NCBI RefSeq assembly: GCF_000002235.5
Contig: NW_022145606.1
Span: forward strand, 46,487,274 to 46,551,273
Direction: 5' to 3'
Length of the DNA stretch: 64,000 nucleotides
Source: Strongylocentrotus purpuratus
Lineage: Eukaryota; Echinodermata; Echinoidea; Camarodonta; Strongylocentrotidae
Of this stretch, positions 23,295 to 34,242 are shown one piece after another (position 1 is the first letter of the stretch; each line of letters opens with the position of its first letter). Position numbers and translations under genes: made by a program. The notes under the pieces were generated by a model. That model was not told the origin of the DNA and did not search any database. It saw nothing but the letters and a program-made list of their open reading frames with translations.

Positions 23295-25049
23295 TTACTC
23301 CCATGTCTCATGGAAGATGTAAAGAACATCACTAGTGCGTAACGCAATCTCTCCCGTCTTGAATGCTTGCAAAGAGTTATTACTTGTAATAGATTTCGTT
23401 ATCTTGAAATCAGTGAGAATGTTTTTGATGTATTTGAGCTCTTTTGTGTACTGAACAATGCTCAGCAGACCCTGATCGCGCTTAACCCATGCAATGATAA
23501 CTGAATCATCCTGACACACAGCAGGGTAAGCCCAACCATCTTTGTTGATGCTGTGAATGATAGCACCAGACACATCGTTGATCACGTGTACGTTGTTGCC
23601 AAAAAAATGAGTAACGAGAATCGCTTGACTGGATGTCATCGCAAACATCTGGCATGTTCCTATTCCGTTACACGTTATCTCTCGAATTGCCTTCCCCCCT
23701 TCTGGCTTGAATACCTGTATTATCTCTAAAAAAAAGTTACCTACGAAAATAAGCCCGTCCTTGCCTACAATGACACTATCAGTAGTTGTCGAGAGCACAT
23801 TATTTAATGTCTCAAACGTTACATCAAGCTTTTCACAAAGCTCTGTGTACAAGGAAATTATGTTATTATGGTCGCGTATAACGTATCCACCACCAGGCAT
23901 GAAGTGTAAGGCTCTTACTTTAACATATTTCAGAACGGTATCTTGTATGATGCCGTCAGAAGAATATATGGCAATTCCTCCATCGTAACAACCAACAGCC
24001 ATCTCATTGTTTGGTGATATTGCCATCCCGTTCATGCCTTTTCCAGCAGGCAGTGGAGTTTCCGTGCGTAGAACCCATTTAGACTTCGTATGTGCAGGGA
24101 CCTCCCTGGTATGTGTTAGCTGGCCCAACCGGAGTCCATTCGATCCCTGACTCCTGAAGCCAATTCTTCCACCTTCCTCAGCAGTTCTTCTGGGCAGCTC
24201 CTCATCTAGCCCAATCCGGTTCAGAAGCTCTTCCAGCTGTTGACACATCGCGTTATGTGCGGTCAGAGCCTCTGTCTGGAGAGGAAAATTAAGACCATCC
24301 TTAACCAAGTACAGAACCTTCTTAATTTCGTCTATCTGTATACGAATCGGCTTCTCCACGTCTCCTAATGAAGTCTTAAGTTTCCCTAGCTTGTGCTCAA
24401 TTTCGCTTTTTAACACCGTCTTTCTTTTCTTCAATTTCTCAACTGATTCCTCAAAAGTCGCATCTATTTCGCATTTGAGTTGTTCCTGTACGTTGTGCAG
24501 CCTTTTACGCTGGTCTTCGATGAAAGTAAAATACTCTTTAACGTTGCGTATCTTTACATCCGCTTTAGATACAAGTTTCTCGATGTGATTCTTTTGCTCA
24601 GTTTCATGTTCACCTGCTTCGATGATAGTATGAGCATCCTTTGCATGCTCTAACATGCCACACATGCTGCAGACATACTTTTTACAGTTGAGACAAAAAA
24701 AATCTTCATCGTAGTTCGGATGTTTTCCACATTTGTTCCATTTTCTTTGCAATGATTCGTTTTCTTGATTACTGTTGGTACAGACCTTGCCCTGGGTCTC
24801 CACATCTTCAACAAGTGATCTGACTGTTATGTTTGATTGCAGTCTACCCACGTCTCCACCAGGAACCGAAGTCTCCTCCCTGCACGTAGGACACATCAGC
24901 TTTCCACGAGACTCCAGGAGAGTCTCAAGACAACCCTTGCAGAAGGTATGGGAGCAGGTCAGGATCTTGGGTTCCTTGAAGAAGCTCAGGCAGATAGGGC
25001 ACTCGAGGTTCTTATGGAAAGCCTCATGTTTTAAGGAAGTAGCCATCAT
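23295..25049 (-). CDS. TRIM-like RBCC E3 ubiquitin ligase, copy B
   Basis: Intact 584-aa single coding exon, paralogous to copy A. RING ligands are C17/C20/C32/H34/C37/C40/C53/C56 and B-box ligands C107/H110/C119/C122/C127/C130/H135/H140, all present. The coiled coil lies at about 155-280 and the propeller-like region at about 325-584. The N-terminal half is close to copy A. The propeller differs most in the loops: after the VTFET strand the loop reads LNNVLSTTTDS instead of KDVFKGVCGG, the GYDACKK turn of copy A reads GNFFLEI here, and the segment before VINDVSGAI is shorter. Start is ATGATGG at 25049-25043. A polypyrimidine tract ending in CAG abuts a 20-nt leader. The role as a ubiquitin ligase is inferred from the RING; the target is unknown. 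Confidence 0.9.
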   Translation of the reverse strand: MMATSLKHEAFHKNLECPICLSFFKEPKILTCSHTFCKGCLETLLESRGKLMCPTCREETSVPGGDVGRLQSNITVRSLVEDVETQGKVCTNSNQENESLQRKWNKCGKHPNYDEDFFCLNCKKYVCSMCGMLEHAKDAHTIIEAGEHETEQKNHIEKLVSKADVKIRNVKEYFTFIEDQRKRLHNVQEQLKCEIDATFEESVEKLKKRKTVLKSEIEHKLGKLKTSLGDVEKPIRIQIDEIKKVLYLVKDGLNFPLQTEALTAHNAMCQQLEELLNRIGLDEELPRRTAEEGGRIGFRSQGSNGLRLGQLTHTREVPAHTKSKWVLRTETPLPAGKGMNGMAISPNNEMAVGCYDGGIAIYSSDGIIQDTVLKYVKVRALHFMPGGGYVIRDHNNIISLYTELCEKLDVTFETLNNVLSTTTDSVIVGKDGLIFVGNFFLEIIQVFKPEGGKAIREITCNGIGTCQMFAMTSSQAILVTHFFGNNVHVINDVSGAIIHSINKDGWAYPAVCQDDSVIIAWVKRDQGLLSIVQYTKELKYIKNILTDFKITKSITSNNSLQAFKTGEIALRTSDVLYIFHETWE

Positions 25050-25640
25050 TGACAACTCAAGCACACGACCTGAGGAAGAAAAAACAAAATTGTGAATTAA
25101 TTGGCCAACTCAATCAAAAGTGTAAAATATGTTGTAAATACTTAGCTGGCTATTATTGCACTAATAAATGTTAAACATAATGCATTCCATGATTAATAGG
25201 GCCTACCCGGTACAACATTATGAAATTACTTTACGCTTCTTCTTTAGCACCTACGCTACGAAGTAGCGATCTAACGGCGACTATATTAATATGCTTTCAG
25301 TGTTGAAGAGGCGTTTCGTAATGTTTCATTCAGCAATGCAGTTGCACGAGTATTTTTGTTTATCGAGTGGGAATGTCAGATAGTAGGCGCACATGTAGTA
25401 AAAGATGAGACATATCTAGCCAGATCATGTGCTTTTAACTTTTATGCAGTACGTTTCGAATTGCAGAAATTATTGTATTTGTTGGGTTTAACCCTCGAAT
25501 TCTAACGTGTTTATTTCCTGCCAAATTAACGATGCATTTTGTTAAACGTGTAGACTTGTACGAAAATGTACCTGCTGGAACCTGTCTACATGATTTGCCA
25601 GCACACCTTTTATAAATCCTGCACTAAATATCTTGCAAAG
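25050..25640 (-). other. 5' flank of TRIM B with splice acceptor
   Basis: TTTTTTCTTCCTCAG on the minus strand ends at 25070, leaving 20 nt to the ATG. Similarity to the flanks of A, C and D continues to about 25370 and then ends. No upstream exon could be fixed and nothing else is recognised to 25640. Confidence 0.55.
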
Positions 25641-25679
25641 AATATTATCATGTATCATAACTAGTACATTTCCCACAAT

Positions 25680-26115
25680 TTTAATCATTTAAATCTACTA
25701 CACATTAGCGAATCTAGACAATTCAAAATCTTCCGTTGCAGATGTAAACATGTCATTAGATGGGGGGAGGGGGGTAAGAATATAAAACAGTGTCTGGTTT
25801 CCTACTCACTATTTGATTATGTTCTGATTTTTTACATTCGAGATTCGTTTTATTATAATTGTTATACATCTGCTTATTTATTATTATCCAAATCTAAGGA
25901 AATGTATACTATTGAAAGATTAAGAACTTAAACTCAACGATAATTGCCCTACGATGTTTCAAAAAACGTCCATGCTATTCGAACGATGCAGTAAAAGTAT
26001 CAAAGCATAATGTAGGCCTATAGCCTTACTTTGTCTCAGCTTTGTCATTTTTGTCCCCAGCCATGTTGGTTGTTTGTGTGGGTAAATGGGAAGGCATAGT
26101 TGTAGTGCGTGTGTT
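25680..26115 (+). repeat. Dispersed repeat, direct copy of 30585-30990
   Basis: Similar in the same orientation to 30585-30990, with shared ATCATTTAAATCTACTACAC, TTTACATTCGAG and CTTTGTCTCAGCTTTGTCAT segments and a G-rich tract at corresponding places. At 30990 the other copy runs into LINE-like sequence, so both may be parts of one element family. Confidence 0.6.
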
Positions 26116-26254
26116 TGTTCTTTTGCAAGACTTTTGTATGGGGTGGTGTCTTGTTCGGGTTTTGGTAGTAAGAGAAAGGGTTATTATTTGCTTCATATTA
26201 TAACTGATTCCATTCAGCAAAAAAATGTATCGTAATTTGAGAATAGTACATTTA

Positions 26255-26554
26255 GGCGAGGCGTCAAAAATAAATATACCAGCCAGCGGCAGCTAACTGC
26301 ACTTGTGCGTCCTGGCTGCATTTTTTTAATTAGCTCAGCCGGCTACCGCTGGCGGTAGGAAATGGCATTCAAAAGCATGCGCCGGCTACCGCCTTTCGAA
26401 TGGAAACCGAGCCTCAGATCCCAGCCTGGCGCAATCGGCTGGGCTAATAAGTGAAAAATAATTGCCCCAGCCAGGCTTCGGCCGTAATTGCAGCCTCGAT
26501 GCGCCAATACGTGAGGCGGAAGCCTGCTGGTATCGATATTTTTGACGCCTCGCC
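26255..26554. mobile_element. 300-bp TIR MITE (TTA target duplication)
   Basis: Terminal inverted repeats begin GGCGAGGCGTCAAAAATA, 18 bp perfect, and continue to about 29 bp with three mismatches. The element is flanked by TTA at 26252-26254 and 26555-26557. The interior is GC-rich with CCGGCTACCGC repeats, unlike the AT-rich surroundings. The TTA target points to a PIF/Harbinger-like transposase in trans. No coding capacity. Confidence 0.75.
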
Positions 26555-26634
26555 TTATAAAGTAAATCGAATTATTATGTTATCATGATGAAAAATAATT
26601 ATATTTTGGAGGATGATTTAAGAAAAAGCGATAG

Positions 26635-27055
26635 AGAGAGAGAGAGAGATAGAAAACTGTGACTTTGTCTGGAAACCACACAATTCTATGTCCAATCCCC
26701 ACTAGTCATACCACGATATGCGGACTGGCACACTCTTTATATCATGTCACAGTATCGTAAGTGAATAATATAATTCATACGCCTGGGCTTCTAACAAGGG
26801 TAACAGAAAAAAAATGAAAGGAACACTCTGAAAGGAAACGTACCTTGATTGAAATCATTTGTAATGATGTTCACGCTGGTACGTTTGACACTAAAGAATT
26901 ATTGTTATGATCACAGATTGTATTAAACCTGTGGAGCGTGGGGTGCCTTAAAGCTAAAAAAAAAAGCCTGTCGAATAGATTCGTTCGAGTAAAATTACAA
27001 TGTAAAACTATTTATACAAATTTGGGAACTACTCCGTTCCGTTTTGATACAAAAA
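26635..27055 (+). repeat. Left arm of a long imperfect inverted repeat
   Basis: The reverse complement recurs at 31965-32410. Shared landmarks are GACTGGCACACTCTTTATAT, CGCCTGGGCTTCTAACAAGG and TTGATTGAAATCATTTGT, and a GA-rich stretch lies at the outer end of both arms. Arms are separated by about 4.9 kb. Confidence 0.65.
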
Positions 27056-27285
27056 TTTCTCTCTAATAAGAAAAGTACGACATGTAAGATATATAACATA
27101 TTTATACCCTAAAATATGGGCCGATTTCGAACTGCTTAAATGATGATGTTACGAATTTGGTATCTTGGTGTAGAAAACAAGAAAATGTGTCTGTCTGAAA
27201 ACATTAAATTTTAATTAAATCACTAGCTATTGCTTTGTATTACAAATAGATTTGGGTGAATCATAAACAAACATTTTTGGTAGTT
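27056..27285. other. AT-rich spacer, nothing recognised
   Basis: No long frame, repeat or RNA gene was recognised here. Confidence 0.5.
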
Positions 27286-27289
27286 TTTT

Positions 27290-27365
27290 TTAGTCTCTTC
27301 AGCGCCTTTGATAACGCAACTAGATATTGGCGCTTTATAAATACCTATATTGGATTGGATAAGAT
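27290..27365 (+). mobile_element. Probable LINE 3'-end fragment
   Basis: CTCTTCAGCGCC, TTGGCGCTTTATAAATA and the short TTGGATTGGA repeat resemble 3' ends of invertebrate non-LTR elements, which often finish in ATTGG-type repeats. This is recognition by pattern only; there is no coding evidence. Confidence 0.35.
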
Positions 27366-27913
27366 TCGGGTGCCAGGTAAAAATGTCAGACCTTTCAATC
27401 AATATTATTTTCATAACAAGTTTGAAGTTACAAACCTGTTTGATATACATTTTAAATGTAGATATAACAGACATAATGTATGCTGCAATGAAAAGTAGAA
27501 GTGTGATTAACTCAGAAAATTGGATTATTCCAACTAATCATATTTCTAAGTTTCTATAACATCATAACGCTGTCCGATTAAACACTTGTTCTTGATTTAA
27601 CATAAAATATGCTACATACAGAAAAGAAATGATCAGATACTGTGCTTGATAAGTCATTTCATGCTAACCCGAATGAATTGATTTTGTGTGGAAAATACTC
27701 TATACAAGTCATGTAAACCTACACTGTAAATGGGCCTTATTTAGGCATTTATCACATGTATTAGTAATATTAGTCCAGGGTTCAATAATTGAAAAGAACC
27801 CCACTCCCTCAGACACAATCTCAAATTTTGTATTTCTGTTTGGACCTTTAATTATCAGAATGTGCTTGTTTTGCCATAAAGTTGGCGATGAGTGTGACAA
27901 CTAGTGCTACAAC

Positions 27914-27916
<3 letters not shown>

Positions 27917-27958
<42 letters not shown>

Positions 27959-27971
27959 TCCCTCCCTCTCT
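27917..27971. repeat. (TC)n microsatellite
   Basis: Long TC run turning into CCCTC repeats. It directly abuts the stop codon of the minus-strand LINE fragment and so may be its simple-repeat tail (GA on the element's strand). Confidence 0.9.
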
Positions 27972-28300
27972 CTAAGTGCCACATCGTTTGACTTTGGCGA
28001 TCATGCTGTTCCACAACCCTCGGTTCTTAGCCTTCTCTATTAGCACCACTCCCAGTTCTTTCACTCCTCTCTCTTCCAACAATTTCTGCAGACTGTTCAT
28101 CCAAAGTATCCTCCTTCTTCTCCTATTCCTCCTTCCCACAATTGTCTCTGTGAAAGCAGGATTATCTAGGCCTTATGTACGTGTAATGTGACCCATGAAC
28201 TTCAACTGCCTAATAACATATCACGTATCGTTTTCCTTTGCACTCCAGCTCGTCTAAGAACTTCCTCAGTACTAACTTTGTCATGGTAACGGATCAAGAA
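27972..28300 (-). pseudogene. LINE reverse-transcriptase C-terminal fragment (RTE-like)
   Basis: On the minus strand the translation includes RQLKFMGHITR, then a stop, GLDNPAFTE, GRRNRRRRRILWMNSL, RGLWNSMIAKVKRCGT and a terminal TAG. This order (R-QLKF-GH, basic GRR-GRRR, W-SM-A-V, HGT-like end) is the usual C terminus of invertebrate endonuclease-reverse-transcriptase elements. The frame carries internal stops and only the last 100 or so codons remain, so it is a dead 5'-truncated copy. Confidence 0.75.
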
Positions 28301-28862
28301 CATTAGAAATTTAGAAAAAAGTCAGATATTTGTAATGTAAACAGTTAAAAACTCATTGAAAACATGTCAGTGTTTGTAGTTAAAGCTTCTCACTTGTTTT
28401 AACCTGGAAGGTGTTACATGTGTCAGTCATGTTAAAAATTGCTTTCGCTGTGTGACAAAAGTGATAGTTCTTTAAACAATATACCGGTATCTAATATATA
28501 TTGTCACCAATACATGTACCACATATTTTTAATTAAACAACATAAAGACAAAAGAATGCATCTAAATCGAAAAAATTCAAGTTTGATTGCAATGTAATCT
28601 GAGCCATTTGAGGTCACGATAAGTTAGACAAGCAATATTGTAAGTATTGGAAATATATGATGACAAATTTACAATTCGTGGACAAAAAAATGCTCTAGTT
28701 TTTATTTCACAGGCCGTTTGAAGTTTTCTTTTGCATTTTAGTATACTACAAGCTAAGGTTTCACTCGAATTCTACTCCGAATATAAACATACTGCAACAG
28801 TGGTGGATCCGGCTTGAAGGGCACAGTGGCACCAGCCACAGAATTTCAGACTTTCGTCCTTT
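28301..28862. other. AT-rich spacer, nothing recognised
   Basis: No gene, RNA or repeat structure was recognised. Confidence 0.5.
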
Positions 28863-28866
28863 TTAA

Positions 28867-29396
28867 AGTGACTTGGTAATATTGTTGAAGGTTGATGAAA
28901 AAAATTGCTTTATTGTTGTATAAAATGTTACTTACTGCATTCCTTCTACTGTACTAACCCTCTGACATGCACAAAATCCTAAAACAATTCTCAAACCACG
29001 AAGATATGTATGGTTTTGTTTTGTTTAAAGGAGTCGATGTATGACACCCTCTAACAGTGATTAACAGTATTTTTGAATTTTCCCAACCCTTTTTCCATGA
29101 AAAAAAGACATAAAACAGGCTTTATAAAATTATTTTCCAACACTTAAATGTCTGGAATGGAATGTAGAGCCATTTTATTGCTTTGTGACGACTTCCATTC
29201 ACCTAAAATGTAATTAAATTGTAATAACATAGTTGGGAGAATTAAGGAATCGATCAGATCAGTTTTTCCCAATTTGTACCATGAATAATGGTCCGTTTTC
29301 ACTCTAATGTTCAGATTATCTTTAATTTTACATCTAACATTGAAGTCACTACCTTAGCACCACCATCTCTCATCTGAACAATGTTACCAAGTACTT
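28867..29396. mobile_element. TTAA-flanked MITE candidate (~530 bp)
   Basis: Flanked by TTAA at 28863-28866 and 29397-29400. The ends are inverted: AGTGACTTGGTAATATTGTT on the left and AAGTACTTGGTAACATTGTT read inward from the right. There is no coding capacity. An AAAGGAG segment at about 29030 may mark another, nested end. Confidence 0.5.
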
Positions 29397-29400
29397 TTAA

Positions 29401-30584
29401 TATGTTGTATAATGAGGTCTAGTGTCAAATATGACTATGAAATAAGATTATTATTTTAATGATAAGTTAGTTGCAAAAAATAGACATTTCAGCTGCAGAT
29501 ACTGTCAAAACTAAAATCAATGTATGGAGGTCGTAGTGAGCAACAATCTTTTTTTTTGCTACCCGATATTTGAAAATCGCGCCGACCGACAATTCGCTCA
29601 AGGGGGGGGGGGGGGCGTATTCAAAATGATGTTCCATACGTTAACAGAGCCAAAAAGCCTTATCCTTGGCCAAGCGTAGACTTAAGAAACTTAAGATATG
29701 TTAACGTGGGTATAGTCGACCTTCTGATCGTGTTCACATAGCATTTAATTTAATTGTTTATTATATTTACTAAGGATTATGGTTTCTGCAATATATACAT
29801 GAATGATATGTACCTCTATTCCGATGCGCCTATACATGTATAGTGGCTATTGCTTGGATCAACAAAATGTAGAGGTAACGAGTCAAACATTATATTTTAT
29901 ACTCACTGTTTGCGTAGATCCTGCTAAATGCGAAATGAATCGTGGAATGAGGCGCCAAGTCCACTACTCAGAAAAATGTAACCAATACAATCGGTAACAA
30001 GTGACATGAGAGGTCGATTCTAGAACGTGTTATGAAGGCGTTTACAATGTCTCTTTCGCAAGATAAGAAGAGAGCTTGTATCTTGGTTATGAATCCGGTT
30101 TGACAGATGCTAAAACATGCAGTGTGTCGAAGGAAATGCTCTAGAATTCAATCTAATGCAGATTCCCTTTGCACAAATGTACTTTGTTCCATCAGATGTT
30201 CATGTAGTGACGGATAACCCGCATGGAATGAAAGACATTGGGTGTGTACGTGGGTCTGTATTTCACCGTCTGGTGACGTGACACTAGAAGCCGTAGCCTG
30301 ATGTAAGTCAGTTGGATCATGGGATCCTAAAACGAAACCAGTGGAAATACATTTAGCTAGAGCTAACAAACCAAACAAAAGAATACATATCTCTCGCTCA
30401 GTGAGTCGGTCCTGATAGGTATTATGACGTAAATAATATCACGTGATAAGGTGACCTGGGCATTCCACTCAACAGGTGGAGACCTTAGTCTGTTCCTAGA
30501 TAGAAAGAAATTATTTTAAATGACGATGGGGGGGGGGGGGGTAATCAACTACCATTGAATCTGAGTACTTTTGTCCACATTTAA
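29401..30584. other. Spacer with poly-G tracts
   Basis: Poly-G runs occur at about 29602-29615 and 30529-30541. A minus-strand frame over 30148-30378 encodes a hydrophobic stretch but has no in-frame ATG and no recognised homologue; see rejected items. No repeat pair found. Confidence 0.5.
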
Positions 30585-30990
30585 ATCATTTAAATCTACT
30601 ACACTTTAGGAATTCTCGACAATTCCAAATCTTCTTTTGTAAATTTAAAGATGATATTAGGGGGGGGGGGTAAGAAAAGGTCAGGGTTTGGTTAATTCCC
30701 AGTCGTTATTTGATTATGTTTTGAATTTTTACATTCGAGTTTCGTTTTATTGTTAAACATGTGCTTATTCATTAACATCTAAATCTAAGGATGTTTATAC
30801 TAAAATAAGAAACTTAAACTGAACGATAATTGCCCCATAATGTTTGAAATTCAAAAGAAGTAGGGAAATATATCGAAGAACAATGTAGGCTTAGCCCTAC
30901 TTTGTCTCAGCTTTGTCATTTTTATTCCCAGGCCTGGTAGTTGTGAGTGTGGGTGAAGGGGAACGTATTGATGTGGTGTGTGTATGTAAA
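30585..30990 (+). repeat. Dispersed repeat, direct copy of 25680-26115
   Basis: Partner of 25680-26115 in the same orientation, including a poly-G run at 30660-30670. It runs directly into LINE-like sequence on the right. Confidence 0.6.
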
Positions 30991-30994
30991 AAGT

Positions 30995-31660
30995 TCAAAG
31001 TGTATTTATTGGATGTAAAAGAGTATGATATTTTAATGCAGTTGAACAGTATTGTGAAGCTCCTCAGAGATTTTTTATTGAGGAAGGTTTATGAATATTT
31101 TATCGAGAAGTTATAACATTTATCTGTTTTGAAGATTCATAATGGACGGAGATTTTCAGATTTTTCAAATGAGGTTTGTAAGGAGATAATTAGTAGGCCT
31201 AGAAAAGTTTACTCTTCTTAACAAACCAAGAGAAATTCAATATAAACTGGTCCATGGAGCAATATAATACTAGAGAACACTTATTGAGATTCGGCTTTGT
31301 TGAAGATAACTTGTGCTATTTTGCAAAAGATTGAACAATATTTTAACTTGTTCTGGGAGCGTGTACATGTTCAAAGGTTAAGCCAAAATGTAATAGCTAA
31401 GTTTGAGGTAAGGGAATTAAGGTCTGTCGACTGGATGGATATTCATTTAGGATTGTCAGGTAATTCCCCACGAATAAAGATATGTAATACAATTATTTTT
31501 GCAATGAAATATTGGATATATAGATGCTGTGATTTTCAACAAAAAAAAACTGTTGGAATTTAGGGAAGAAGAAAAGAATATTGCAGGGAGGGCAGGGAAA
31601 TTAGCCTTACATTTACAGAAGTGGGAACAAGTGGAATCTTTAATGAACTTTTAACACTGG
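30995..31660 (+). pseudogene. LINE ORF2 C-terminal fragment
   Basis: The plus-strand translation, with frame changes, gives REIQYKLVHGAI, a stop, YTREHLLRFGFVEDNLCYFCK, then LFWERVHVQRL, DIHLGLSG, IIFAMKYWIYRC and, at the end, LALHLQKWEQVESLM. This matches the usual C-terminal layout of many LINE ORF2 proteins: Cys motif, H-LFWEC-like block, LG segment, then a Y-IYRC segment. At least two frameshifts or stops break it. Clade is uncertain. Confidence 0.7.
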
Positions 31661-31964
31661 ATTATTTAGTCTCGTTTTAATATTTGTTTAAATATTTGTT
31701 TTAATAGATTATTTCTATTATTCTGTCGCTCCAATTTTGGGTATTCTGAGGAGGCTAGGAACAGTGTGTGGTATATGTGGATCTGTTGTCTGTGTGTGTG
31801 TCGTGTGTCGCATAGTGGGGGGGGGGGGGGTAGCTGTATTGTGTGGATGAGGGTGGATGGTGGACCTGAATATCCGGTAAAGTGTCATGAACAGAAGCCA
31901 AACTATTGTTAGATTTCTCACTTCAGATATATGTTTGTTTGAGTTTTTCTCGTATATTATAATA
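31661..31964. other. Spacer with GT-rich and poly-G tract
   Basis: GTGTGTGTG near 31790 and a poly-G run at about 31817-31830. No gene recognised. Confidence 0.5.
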
Positions 31965-32410
31965 GCGAGGAATGTTTGTATCGCAGCGGAACGAATTAGT
32001 ACCCAAATTTGGACATGCTTACACTTCAAATAGTTTTGCATTGTATTTTTACTATAAAGAATCTATTCGACAAACATGTTTTTGAGCTTCTACGCACCCA
32101 CGCTCCTCAGGTTACAATCAGTTATCATGATTTTTTTTTTTTTTGCGTAAAAACCTACCAGCGTGAACATTATAACAAATGATTTCAATCAAGGTACGTT
32201 TCCTTTCAGAGTGTTCCTTTCAAATGTGTTTTTCTTTCTTCTGTTACCCTTGTTAGAAGCCCAGGCGTATGCAATATATTATTCACCTACGATAGTGTGA
32301 CATGATATAAAGAGTGTGCCAGTCCGTACAGCATGGTATGACTAATATAAATCGTAAATAGGTTTTTGTGGTTTCCAGGCAAAGTCCCTGATTTCTCTCT
32401 CTCTCTCTCT
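31965..32410 (-). repeat. Right arm of a long imperfect inverted repeat
   Basis: Reverse complement of 26635-27055 with scattered substitutions and a poly-T run near 32131-32143. It ends in TC-rich sequence, as its partner starts with GA-rich sequence. Confidence 0.65.
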
Positions 32411-33029
32411 TCTTTGTCCTAAACAAGCCAGGGTCCATGAGAAAACCCATGTCGTTTACATGATACAAACTAAGAAGAAGAAAAAAACACGAGACATCAG
32501 TTCCATAACACAATGTGTTTAATTTAGAGCAAGGTTACTTGTAGAATCGTCAAATGTCGGGTGATGATATTCTCTTCATCTTAACACAGATAGTGATGAG
32601 CATCAAAATCCTCTTTCTCTACATTTCATCTTCATCTCTCCTCTCTCATGTATCTCTTTGTTAGGATCCATACAGTACCATGCGCTCAGAAACATGGTAT
32701 CAAAAGGCAATCTAATCTTCATAATAAGCTCAGAATCAGATTGGTGAAGTTTGAAATAAAACGGACTAATGTTTGACAGTTGTTAATGTTTGACATATGA
32801 GATCACTAAAACTATTCGAATCTCAAATTGGCTATTTGGTCAGTGGATTGTGACGTATTCATGAAAAACTCTTCCGTTTGTCGTTGACACAAAATCATTA
32901 ATTTCAGGGGGGGGGGGGGTTTCTCCAATCTTGAGAGTCTCTTCTCTCTGTGGGCACGACTCAAAATATATTTCACGGATAGCATAATCCTCTAGAAAGA
33001 AAGACCCACTTGAGTCCTAAATTTTACAT

Positions 33030-33240
33030 GTACAATAACTATTATCATTATCATTATAACTAATACAAGTACTTTTATATTAATTTTTAATATTGTTATT
33101 ATATTTATCATTATTGTTATTATTACCATAATCATCTGCATTATCGAAATAACTAATACAAGAATTATTACTATTATTATTATTATCGTTATTAGTATCA
33201 TTATTGTCATTATTTTGTATCATGTATGATCATCGTCCTC
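33030..33240. repeat. Degenerate ATT/ATC trinucleotide tract
   Basis: Run of ATTATT, ATCATT and TTATTA words over about 200 bp. The isoleucine/valine-rich minus-strand frame here is a by-product of this composition. Confidence 0.75.
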
Positions 33241-34197
33241 ATTATTTATAGATGATAGTATTACTATTATATATGCCCTATCATATGCAATCATTAAGAT
33301 TATAACTAACTCAGAGAGCTTTGTTAGTGAGAAGAGTCTTGTATCAATTCAAAGTCCGTGGCATATTGCCAAAGAGGGCGACAGATAAGGATGACTTTTA
33401 ATTTGGACGATGCCTTCAAATCACACTCAACTTCCGATTAAACTATCAAACATGATAAATATACTAGTAAAGGGGAAATAACCGAGTCCCTGGGAAATGT
33501 TGGCTTGAAAAATTAATATTCCTTCGTCGACGACGAAGAAAGCAAGCAAATTAAACTTAAAGGCCCTCAGATTTTGATGAAAACTCGAAAACGAGTCTGT
33601 CGTTTTATGCAAATAATGTTGAAGACAGTATGACATCATTCGATGTAGTACGGAAAGTCTTTACTCATACTAATGTCGATGGAACATCATTATCATGGCA
33701 AAAGTCTTCTTCTGGTTTCTCGATTTCTTCTTGATTGCTGACCTTTACGCCTACCATTTTAACCGCTGACATATTATACGAATATCATCTCCAGAAGCTT
33801 TCATATACCTCCTGCATGTATTATTTAAATCAATACTTTTGATGACTCGGTTTTTCACTTCTTTAGGATTGTTTTTCTTTACACAAATGTCAGTGGACAA
33901 AGAACTATTTTCTAGAAATATCAGTGATCAAATTCATACTTCAAGTTTATTCCTTCAATTATCTTTGAGAAAACATTATTGAAATAATTACGAAATATGT
34001 AACATAATTTTTATGGAACATGATAACTGGCATAATTTCATCATAATAATAATTATGATTTTTTAGCGCAATTATGCAGGGATGTCTCTATGCTGTTACA
34101 AAGATAATAAAGTAAGTTAATTAATCTACACTGAAAGAATCATAGACCTAGTAAGGAAGGGGAATTTTAACTTTAATGCATATTAGAATACCTAGAT

Positions 34198-34199
<2 letters not shown>

Positions 34200-34239
<40 letters not shown>
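34200..34239. repeat. (TA)n microsatellite
   Basis: About 20 TA dinucleotides, present only in the module 4 copy of this block. Confidence 0.95.

Positions 34240-34242
<3 letters not shown>

Noticed and set aside
30148..30378. Minus-strand frame with a hydrophobic start (ILLFGLLALAKCISTGFVLG)
   Set aside because: Looks like a signal or membrane segment, but there is no in-frame ATG back to the previous stop, no homologue I recognise and no clear exon borders.
32992..33210. Isoleucine/valine-rich 72-aa frame
   Set aside because: Product of an ATT/ATC simple-sequence tract.
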